Positions 7,154-13,009 of a stretch of DNA of 13,009 nt are shown piece after piece. The notes under the pieces were generated by a model. It ran no database searches, was not told the origin of the DNA, and worked only from the letters and a program-made list of their open reading frames with translations. Origin of the DNA: JAQCEJ01 sp046160425 (GTDB taxonomy: Bacteria > Planctomycetota > Planctomycetia > Planctomycetales > Planctomycetaceae); NCBI GenBank assembly GCA_046160425.1, contig JBJXGP010000168.1:1-13009 (forward strand), written 5' to 3'. The first letter of the stretch is position 1, and every line of letters starts with the position of its first letter. A program made the translations under genes and the position numbers.

Positions 7154-9157
7154 ATGAATATTCTCGCTCTGTTGCAAGACAGATTTCGGCAGGCATTGCT
7201 ACCGCTGGTCGACGATCCCCAACCGTATGTCGAAATGGTGCGCCCGTCCCAGGATCCGCGGTTCGGCGATTTTCAGGCCAACTGTGCCATGCCGTTGATG
7301 AAGAAACTCGCCGCGAAGAGTTCGCGCGAAGTCGCCGAGCGGATCGTCTTGCAGCTTGAGTTATCGGATATTTGCGAACCTCCGGAAATCGCCGGTCCGG
7401 GTTTCATCAATTTGAAAATCAAGGACGACTGGCTGCTCTCCGAAGCGAACACGCTTATCGCCGATGAGCGATTGGGGATTCCGCTTGCAAGTGACGCACG
7501 GCACTTCGTCGTCGATTACTCGGCCCCCAACGTCGCCAAACCGATGCATGTCGGGCATCTGCGGAGTTCGGTGATCGGCGATGCCTTGTATCGCATCCTC
7601 AACTTTCTCGGGCATCGCGTCACCGGTGATAATCATATCGGCGACTGGGGCACGCAGTTCGGGATGATCATTTATGGGTATAAGCATTTTCGGGACGAGC
7701 AGGCTTACTCGCGCGATCCGGTTCGCGAATTGGCCCGACTCTATCGACTGGTCAATCAGCTTTCCGATTATCACGAACTCGCGACGAAGATCCCGCAGTT
7801 GCGCGCGGCGATCGAGCAGTTGGAAACGGACATCCAGACTTGTGAAAAACAACTTGCCGGCATGCCGGTTGCGGATAAGTCCGACAAAAAATCCGCCGAA
7901 GCCGTCAAAGACTTGCAGAAGCAACTGCATAAATTGCGAAACGAACTTGCGGAGGCGAAGAAAGAATACACCGCTTGCGAAGAGAAGCGCAAGAAGGTCG
8001 ATGACGATCCTGCACTGTTGCAATCCGCCATGACTCACCCCGCCATCGCCGTACAATCGCGGGAAGAGACCGCGAAACTGCACGCGGGGGATGAAGAGAA
8101 CCGAAAGTTATGGGAGCAATTTCTTCCGCGATGCCTGGAGGCGCTCGAAGGAGTCTATTCGCGCCTGGGGATCGAATTCGATCTCGCGCTGGGTGAGAGT
8201 TTTTATCAGTCGTTACTCGCGGACGTCGTGACCGATTTGACGAAAGCCGGGATTGCCCGCGAAAGCGAGGGGGCAATCTGCGCGTTCGTGGAGGGGAATG
8301 AGGCTCCGTTTATCATCCGTAAGGGAGACGGCGCTTTCACCTATGCTACGACCGATCTGGCGACGATTCGCTATCGGGTCGAAGTGTTGCGCTCAGATGT
8401 GATACTTTACGTCGTCGATGCCCGGCAGAGCGAACATTTCAAGCTGCTGTTCGAAACCGCCCGCAAGTGGGGGTTCCAACAAGTTGAGTTCCGTCACGTG
8501 AGCTTCGGCACGATTTTAGGGGAAGACAAACGCCCCTACAAAACTCGATCCGGAGACACCGTCGGCCTTGAGAGCCTGCTCGATGAAGCGATCATCCGTG
8601 CCCGAAAAATCGTCGACGAAAACGACAACGCACGGGAAACTCCCGAACTCGACGACGCCACGCGAGCCGCGGTAGCCGATGCCGTCGGTATCGGCGGAAT
8701 CAAATACGCCGATCTGAAGCACAACCGCGACAGCGATTACGTTTTCAACTGGGAAAAAATGCTCGCCATGACCGGCGACACCGCGACCTACATTCAATAT
8801 GCCCATGCGCGAATCAGCGGTATCTTTCGCAAGGGAAATCGGGATGCCGAGGCACTGCGAAGTTCCGGCAATCGGATTCGATTTTCACAGCCGATCGAAC
8901 GGGAATTGTCATTTCAGATTTTGCGATTCGCCTCCGCTTTGGATGATGTCCTCGTCGACTATCGTCCCCATTTATTGGCGAATTACCTTTACGCAACGGC
9001 AGATGCGTTCACTCGATTTTATAACGAGTGCCCCGTCCTCTCGGACAAAGTCGACGAAAATGTGCGCGTCAGCCGGTTGCTTTTGTGCGATCTGACCGGC
9101 CGCGTGCTTTCGCTCGGCTTGAGTCTGCTGGGAATTCAGCCCTGCGAAAAGATGTAG
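7154..9157 (+). CDS. argS: Arginyl-tRNA synthetase with coiled-coil insertion
   Basis: This cytoplasmic class I aminoacyl-tRNA synthetase charges tRNA-Arg using ATP. It has 667 aa, against 577 for E. coli ArgRS. An N-terminal tRNA-contacting domain (about 1-115) precedes the HIGH-type motif HVGH at 132-135 (SAPNVAKPMHVGHLRSSVIG) and GDNHIGDWGTQFGM. The usual ArgRS form of the KMSKS loop, KTRSG, is at 463-467 (RPYKTRSGDTVGLESLLDEA). The C-terminal DALR anticodon-binding domain begins near YIQYAHARISGIFRK and ends LSLGLSLLGIQ, in line with E. coli. The extra length lies almost entirely at about 205-295: two Leu/Glu/Lys-rich heptad helices (about 213-235 and 248-281) joined by a Lys/Asp/Ser turn. 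There is no Shine-Dalgarno before the ATG, and the 8-nt gap after rsfS suggests translational coupling. Confidence 0.97.
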   Translation: MNILALLQDRFRQALLPLVDDPQPYVEMVRPSQDPRFGDFQANCAMPLMKKLAAKSSREVAERIVLQLELSDICEPPEIAGPGFINLKIKDDWLLSEANTLIADERLGIPLASDARHFVVDYSAPNVAKPMHVGHLRSSVIGDALYRILNFLGHRVTGDNHIGDWGTQFGMIIYGYKHFRDEQAYSRDPVRELARLYRLVNQLSDYHELATKIPQLRAAIEQLETDIQTCEKQLAGMPVADKSDKKSAEAVKDLQKQLHKLRNELAEAKKEYTACEEKRKKVDDDPALLQSAMTHPAIAVQSREETAKLHAGDEENRKLWEQFLPRCLEALEGVYSRLGIEFDLALGESFYQSLLADVVTDLTKAGIARESEGAICAFVEGNEAPFIIRKGDGAFTYATTDLATIRYRVEVLRSDVILYVVDARQSEHFKLLFETARKWGFQQVEFRHVSFGTILGEDKRPYKTRSGDTVGLESLLDEAIIRARKIVDENDNARETPELDDATRAAVADAVGIGGIKYADLKHNRDSDYVFNWEKMLAMTGDTATYIQYAHARISGIFRKGNRDAEALRSSGNRIRFSQPIERELSFQILRFASALDDVLVDYRPHLLANYLYATADAFTRFYNECPVLSDKVDENVRVSRLLLCDLTGRVLSLGLSLLGIQPCEKM

Positions 9158-9190
9158 TGCTGAGCATCGCCCGGTATAGCACACCATCGA

Positions 9191-10225
9191 TCAATGTTCG
9201 GCGGTCGCGCGGACGTTTTCGCCCATGCGGGCAAAGATCATGCGCCCCGCGCTGCTTTGCAGCACACTGGTGACGATGCAGTCGATTTCTTTGCCAATGA
9301 GGAAGTTCGCCTGCTCGCAGACGACCATCGTGCCGTCGTCGAGGTAGCCGACCCCCTGGCCCGGGGTCTCTCCTTCGCGGATGATGCGTATCCGCAAACG
9401 TTCGCCGGGCAGGTAACGTGGACGGAGCGAGTTCGCCACGTCGTTGAGGTTGATGACATCGACCCCTTGCACACTGGCGACTTTGTTGAGATTGAAGTCG
9501 TTGGTGACGCAGCGTCCTCCCAGCTCTTTGGTGATGAGCACCAGTCGTTGATCGACCGACAGACCGTTTTGATCGACGGTTTTCGAAGTGTAAACCTTCA
9601 CGTCCACGGCGGGGTTGTTCTGCAGTCGGGCGAGAATATCGAGTCCTCGGCGGCCTCGCGTGCGGCGAATCTTATCGCTGCTGTCAGCGATATCCTGCAC
9701 TTCATTCAGAATGAAATCGGGAACGATCATTTCAGAATCGAGAATCTTCGTATCCACGACGTCGGCGATGCGGCCATCGATCAGCGAACTGCTGTCGAGC
9801 ACGAGCGGCCGTCCCCCTTTGAGTTCACGAGAGAATTCCACATAAGGAATCACGAAGCGAAAATCGTCCTTCGTCTGCAATAAGAGCGATATGCAGAGAT
9901 AGGGAAGAATCAGGGTCGTCATCATCGCCACCCAGACCCGCGCGGGGGAATTATGGATGACCGGTTCCAGCGCCTGGAGCAGCATGTGACTGAGCAGGAA
10001 TCCGATCAGCAGGCCGAAGTAGGTCGCCGAAATGACTTCGATCCGCTTGCGGCGGATGAACATGTCGGCCACGACGACCAGACTCGAAATGGCCAGCAAG
10101 CCGAAGAATGTAACAAAAGGGTATTCTGCGACGAACGTCGGGTGGTTTGTCGAGGGGCTGACGTAAGTGGCAATCGCCCCGGCGCACACCAGGATATACA
10201 AGATTCGAATAATAATGAGCAGCAT
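9191..10225 (-). CDS. YacL-like membrane protein with PIN and TRAM domains
   Basis: The 344-aa protein has four N-terminal membrane helices (about 3-22, 36-57, 65-87, 98-117), then a PIN-type nuclease domain (about 140-265) and a C-terminal TRAM domain (about 274-336). The acidic metal-site residues of PIN are present: D144 in LVLDSSSLIDGR, D150, E175 in ILNEVQDIAD and D243 in TNDFNLNK. TRAM is a small RNA-binding beta-barrel, so the protein should place an RNase-like domain at the inner face of the membrane. The order TM-PIN-TRAM is that of Bacillus YacL and PilT-N-type relatives; the physiological substrate is not established. No clear Shine-Dalgarno precedes the ATG. It is the last gene of the minus-strand run and converges with argS, 33 bp apart. 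Confidence 0.93.
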   Translation of the reverse strand: MLLIIIRILYILVCAGAIATYVSPSTNHPTFVAEYPFVTFFGLLAISSLVVVADMFIRRKRIEVISATYFGLLIGFLLSHMLLQALEPVIHNSPARVWVAMMTTLILPYLCISLLLQTKDDFRFVIPYVEFSRELKGGRPLVLDSSSLIDGRIADVVDTKILDSEMIVPDFILNEVQDIADSSDKIRRTRGRRGLDILARLQNNPAVDVKVYTSKTVDQNGLSVDQRLVLITKELGGRCVTNDFNLNKVASVQGVDVINLNDVANSLRPRYLPGERLRIRIIREGETPGQGVGYLDDGTMVVCEQANFLIGKEIDCIVTSVLQSSAGRMIFARMGENVRATAEH

Positions 10226-10717
10226 AATGAACGTCGTCTATGATGTTCCGTCGATTCAACCCGCTCCCTGTGAGCCCTACAGGAGGTCGCAAGACAAATC
10301 ACGTATGACTTGCCTCGCCTGGCCGAAAGATTGGAATGGTTATGTTCGTTCAATGTGATATGCCGTAGGGGCTGGCATCGCCATTGAATTTCACTTGCAG
10401 TGTGCAGTATCGTACCTTGTGAGGCTGACTTTTTCCAGACCGGTGCATCGCCGATCCCCAAAGTATTCATACCTTACGTGAATTGCATTACCGAGTTATG
10501 TACCGGCTCATCGGCGAAATCGAATGTCACTCGAGTCATTCGCTCTGGCTTTTGACAAGTCGAACATCGCGGAGGAAACGGATGACGACTCACCGTATTG
10601 TTATCACAAGTGATTGATTTGGCAATGGTGAACGAATGTAATTTTTTTGTCGTCAACATCAGCTTGTCATATATCTTGAAGCAAAACTTCGCTTCAGTCA
10701 TCTCCGCCCGCTCGAGC
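10226..10717. other. Long gap between the HIT and yacL-like genes, no convincing gene
   Basis: These 492 bp lie downstream of the HIT gene and upstream of the YacL-like gene, so they may hold the latter's promoter; I found no confident -35/-10 pair. The stretch at about 10620-10695 looks more AT-rich than its surroundings. Visible items are a CCTGT/ACAGG hairpin at 10266-10282, a 5-bp inverted repeat ATCAC/GTGAT at 10603-10614, and two doubtful small ORFs: 10474-10701 (-), and an 11-codon ORF at 10582-10617 (+) with a good Shine-Dalgarno. No tRNA cloverleaf was found by eye. Confidence 0.55.
10474..10701 (-). CDS. Doubtful 75-aa ORF with a CxxC pair
   Basis: The ORF starts 16 bp after the HIT stop on the same strand. 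Its N-terminal half is Lys/Thr-rich with AT-richer codons. The C-terminal half contains PPRCSTCQKPERMTRVTF, which faintly recalls small zinc-ribbon-like proteins with CPxCG near the start and a second Cys pair near the end. That second pair is missing, so if this is a relic it is truncated. GGCGGAG directly abuts the ATG, which is too close for normal initiation. Probably non-coding or a decayed gene. Confidence 0.18.
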   Translation of the reverse strand: MTEAKFCFKIYDKLMLTTKKLHSFTIAKSITCDNNTVSRHPFPPRCSTCQKPERMTRVTFDFADEPVHNSVMQFT

Positions 10718-11212
10718 TTAACTCGCCGGACTTCGAGCTAGTAGTTCGTAAAGCGACTGCAATGACTGAGGGATGACTTTCACGTCGCCGATAATCGGCA
10801 TGAAGTTTGTGTCCCCCTGCCAGCGGGGCACGATGTGCCAGTGCAGATGGCCGGGGACTCCGGCACCGGCCGCGCTGCCCAGGTTCAATCCCACGTTAAA
10901 ACCGTCGGGGTTCATCAATTCCGACAATCGGCCGATCCAGTATTGCAACTGTTTCAGGCAGGCCAGCGATTCATCATCGGTGAGATCTCCTAAGTCCGCC
11001 TTGTGAGCGAGCGGGGCAATCAACAAATGGCCGTTGTTGTAGGGGAAGCGGTTCAGCACTGTCAGAGTCAGAGGGCCGCGATCGATCACCCAGTGCGTCG
11101 CGTCATCGTGCGGCATATCGCGATATCGACATAAGAAGCAGCCCTCGCGCACGCTGTGATCATCGTGCTTGACGTAAGAGAGTCGCCACGGCGCCCAAAG
11201 TTGATCGGTCAT
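10718..11212 (-). CDS. HIT-family nucleotide hydrolase/phosphorylase (Ap4A phosphorylase-like)
   Basis: The 164-aa histidine triad protein carries HLHWHIVPRW with H122, H124 and H126; the middle His is the expected nucleophile that takes the nucleotidyl group. A CxxC pair (C25, C28 in GCFLC) may bind Zn. The opening QLWAPWRLSYV, the segments NRFPYNNGHLLIAP and GFNVGLNLG, and the end GDTNFMPIIGDVKVIPQ closely follow the actinobacterial Ap4A phosphorylase group (Mycobacterium Rv2613c type), so cleavage of diadenosine polyphosphates or related nucleotides is the likely reaction. The exact substrate cannot be read from sequence. AAGGA lies 7 nt before the ATG. It follows the LysM lipoprotein gene by 59 bp on the same strand and is probably cotranscribed with it. 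Confidence 0.94.
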   Translation of the reverse strand: MTDQLWAPWRLSYVKHDDHSVREGCFLCRYRDMPHDDATHWVIDRGPLTLTVLNRFPYNNGHLLIAPLAHKADLGDLTDDESLACLKQLQYWIGRLSELMNPDGFNVGLNLGSAAGAGVPGHLHWHIVPRWQGDTNFMPIIGDVKVIPQSLQSLYELLARSPAS

Positions 11213-11271
11213 TGAATATCCTTACGATTCCGCGTGCGAACGATCTTCGAAAAAGAAATGAAGCGGTCGGG

Positions 11272-11655
11272 TTATCGGGATGCGGCATCGGGAATCACAA
11301 TCCAATCTCCCGTTTGCGGCGACGTCTTTCGATCCGAGCCGTTTTCCTCAAGCAGGCGGTCGACGGTAACTCCGAATTGTCTCGCGATACTTTCCCAACT
11401 CTCTCCCGCTCGGACTTGATAATTGCGCGACGAAATTGACGTTGTCGTACTCGATGGATTGATGACCACCGTTGCCGGAAGATGCGGCACCTGATCGCGC
11501 GGCGCAGCCCCCGTCACGGGTGGCGTCAACATCGGACCGTTTTGCTGCGGACGATGCGACCGCTCACCGGCGGGATCAACCAGCGGCGATTGGCAACCGG
11601 CGTATAACAGGCACGTCGCCGCTAAGAATCGGACTTTCGAATATCGCCAACGCAT
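11272..11655 (-). CDS. LysM-domain lipoprotein
   Basis: This small exported protein (127 aa) has a signal sequence with basic residues (RWRYSKVR), a hydrophobic stretch FLAATCLLYAG and a lipobox-like LYAGC giving Cys21. Tyr at -3 is less usual than Leu, so lipidation is likely but not certain. A Pro/Ser/Thr-rich linker (22-77) leads to one LysM domain (about 79-123: YQVRAGESWESIARQFGVTV ... GDWIVIP). LysM binds the N-acetylglucosamine of peptidoglycan or chitin. No enzymatic domain is attached, so it probably tethers the outer or cytoplasmic membrane to peptidoglycan, or serves as a wall marker. A weak CGGAA lies before the ATG. It sits between an unrecognised exported protein and the HIT gene. 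Confidence 0.88.
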   Translation of the reverse strand: MRWRYSKVRFLAATCLLYAGCQSPLVDPAGERSHRPQQNGPMLTPPVTGAAPRDQVPHLPATVVINPSSTTTSISSRNYQVRAGESWESIARQFGVTVDRLLEENGSDRKTSPQTGDWIVIPDAASR

Positions 11656-11754
11656 TTTCGTTTCCGCAGAAGAATTGAGGCTCTCTTCATTATTTATGGT
11701 GGCACTGGCGGCCAGCAGCCCGTTGAAAAATGATCAAATGCTGAAATTCATGAG

Positions 11755-11781
11755 CCGGGTGGTTTATCCACCCGGTCTTTT
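11755..11781 (+). terminator. Intrinsic terminator-like hairpin, plus-strand orientation
   Basis: There is a perfect 8-bp stem CCGGGTGG/CCACCCGG (11755-11762 and 11768-11775) with loop TTTAT, followed by TCTTTT on the plus strand. Read on the minus strand it has AAAAGA before the stem and CTCATG after it, so it lacks the U-tract needed to stop minus-strand transcripts. Both flanking genes are minus-strand. Confidence 0.6.
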
Positions 11782-11798
11782 CCCAACGATTATCAACC

Positions 11799-11825
11799 TC
11801 ACTCAGTGAATCTCGAATCGAGATT
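11799..11825. repeat. Two adjoining inverted repeats in the 3' region of the truncated gene
   Basis: TCACT-C-AGTGA (11799-11809) adjoins AATCTCG-AAT-CGAGATT (11809-11825), a perfect 7-bp stem. Both lie 50-80 nt after the stop of the gene ending at 11877. With no T-tract on either side, they could be a transcript-end stabiliser, a protein site or chance. Confidence 0.35.
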
Positions 11826-11876
11826 TCGACAACACGGGGGGCAATCTTCTCGTACCTCGTGTGACCAAGCCGCATT

Positions 11877-13009
11877 TTAAGAGTTCGGACCGGTCTGGCA
11901 AGAGGGATCCGTTTCCCGACGGACCGGCGAGGGGTGGGAAGGTGACTGACCCGCTTTCGATTTTCTTCGGAACAGCGATTTCACCGCGCCCCACCAATGA
12001 CCGCGAATGAGTTGTTCGGTCCACGTCAATTTGTGGCGGGAGAAATTACTCCAGACCCCGGCGAGGTAAGGCTCGTACGATTCGGACAACGAAGCATAAA
12101 ATCCCTTGTGGTTGATCGTGTGGGCGGCGTCAAAGTAATGCTGCACGATGTGCCGGTTGAATAGTCCTCCCGCAACTTGAATCCCTTTGAGCGTCCCCTG
12201 AGTGACGTTCTTCATGCGGTTCAGGCTCTGCATCGTGATCGCACTGGAAACGGAGAGCAGGCTGACGTTTTCCTTCTGCGAGATCGATTGCAGCTCTTTC
12301 CAATAGTTTGCGAGTTCCGCTTCGGGAAGAATTTTGCGGACGTCGGTCGACATCAGGGCTTCGCGCGTTTCATTGAGCGTGTGACGCAATTGATTGACCG
12401 ACAGCGGCGGCGTATCGAACAGTCCCGCGGCATGGCCGGAGGATTTCTGAATCGCCGTCAGCAGGTCATCCGCGTGATGGATCGTCGAATGTTCGTCGAT
12501 CAGCCCCTGTGCCTGGAGTTCGCGGGCGAGTTCGGCGAGATACGTTTTCGACCCGTAGGCGACGTCGCTGACGATGGCCAGCATCCATAATGGGGAAACG
12601 TGCAGCGTGGCCAGCCCCGCCAGGTCGAGAAAGTTGCCGACCGCTTTGCGGGCGAGGTAATCGTCCTGCGCCGGTTGTGCGTTGGGATCCGCCGTGGGTT
12701 TGACGCCGCCGACGTCGTTGGTGAGAAACCTGAGCGAGTTCCTGACGACCAGTTCGTAGGTTTTCGCGATCTGGAACCGCTGCGCGGCTTCCCAGTCGAT
12801 AGCATCGACGAACGCGACCACCTCCGATGGAGTGGCGAACGGAGAGTGCATGATGCAGACTTCGCCCGCGACCACGCACCGCGAAAAAATACCCCGCTCC
12901 GAAAGCTCGGACGCCGGCAGAATCGAATCCAATAGGTCCTTGCGGACAGATTCACGGTCCATCGTCTGAGCCCTGAGGGCCACCCCTGGGATCGCGCAGA
13001 GGAGCGCTG
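11877..13009 (-). CDS. Unrecognised exported protein, 5' end beyond the window
   Basis: The frame is open from the stop at 11877 to the right edge. A GTG (12983) and an ATG (12962) are in frame, but the codons upstream of the GTG read ALLCAIPG and continue VALRAQTMDRES, which looks like the end of a signal peptide with cleavage after ALRA. The true start is therefore probably outside and the mature protein about 360 aa. I do not recognise a family. Visible traits are a largely helical, Leu/Ala-rich body with conserved-looking segments (FLDLAGLATLHVSPLWMLA, VSDVAYGSKTYL, GLFDTPPLSVNQLR, MKNVTQGTLKGIQ), a Trp-rich stretch (GVWSNFSRHKLTW, RGHWWGAVKSLFRRK) and a polar Pro/Ser tail. No catalytic motif is evident. 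It is upstream of and co-directional with the LysM lipoprotein gene, separated by 221 bp of hairpin-rich spacer. Confidence 0.8.
   Translation of the reverse strand, partial: ALLCAIPGVALRAQTMDRESVRKDLLDSILPASELSERGIFSRCVVAGEVCIMHSPFATPSEVVAFVDAIDWEAAQRFQIAKTYELVVRNSLRFLTNDVGGVKPTADPNAQPAQDDYLARKAVGNFLDLAGLATLHVSPLWMLAIVSDVAYGSKTYLAELARELQAQGLIDEHSTIHHADDLLTAIQKSSGHAAGLFDTPPLSVNQLRHTLNETREALMSTDVRKILPEAELANYWKELQSISQKENVSLLSVSSAITMQSLNRMKNVTQGTLKGIQVAGGLFNRHIVQHYFDAAHTINHKGFYASLSESYEPYLAGVWSNFSRHKLTWTEQLIRGHWWGAVKSLFRRKSKAGQSPSHPSPVRRETDPSCQTGPNS

Noticed and set aside
9157..9182. GTGCT/AGCAC hairpin between the argS and yacL-like stops as a shared terminator
   Set aside because: Five base pairs, a 16-nt loop and no T-tract on either side.
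11690..11875. 61-aa minus-strand frame between the truncated gene and the LysM gene
   Set aside because: It runs through the hairpins at 11755-11825, lacks a ribosome binding site and has no recognisable content.
12962..12983. GTG 12983 or ATG 12962 as the true start of the right-edge gene
   Set aside because: Upstream in-frame codons to the edge read like a signal peptide core, and the ATG would remove it; the start is more likely outside the window.

Overview
The window looks like ordinary chromosome of a planctomycete. The grounds are family-level: a Ser/Thr kinase fused to Ig/cadherin-like repeats and a SUMF1-type domain, a protein resembling the planctomycete-restricted TIGR03009 group, large single-pass membrane proteins with DUF11-like domains, and an arginyl-tRNA synthetase with a long coiled-coil insertion. 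I see no transposase, integrase, tRNA, rRNA or CRISPR array, and no multi-gene novel system.

Layout. (1) 2-2548 (+) is the 3' part of a membrane receptor-like Ser/Thr kinase; its kinase core lies left of the window. (2) It converges, 13 bp apart, on two minus-strand genes: a TIGR03009-like/PASTA exported protein (4545-3280), then a membrane-anchored ComEA-type helix-hairpin-helix protein (3155-2562). (3) A 429-bp divergent spacer separates these from a plus-strand run: a DUF11-like membrane protein (4975-6459), the ribosomal silencing factor rsfS (best start 6729) and argS (7154-9157). rsfS and argS are 8 bp apart and form a translation-related pair. (4) argS converges on a minus-strand set: an unrecognised 5'-truncated gene (13009-11877), a LysM lipoprotein (11655-11272), a HIT-family nucleotide hydrolase or phosphorylase (11212-10718) and a YacL-like PIN/TRAM membrane protein (10225-9191). 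About 490 bp with no convincing gene lies between the last two.

The points most worth a second look are as follows. rsfS has no ATG, GTG or TTG that would include its conserved first helix, but an AGGAG sits 9 nt before an in-frame ATT, which also overlaps the stop of a short upstream ORF. ArgRS carries about 90 extra residues as a predicted helical hairpin. The SUMF1-type domain on the kinase has lost one of the two active-site cysteines. A strong intrinsic-terminator-like hairpin at 11755-11781 is oriented against both flanking genes. The 494-aa membrane protein contains a divergent internal repeat.
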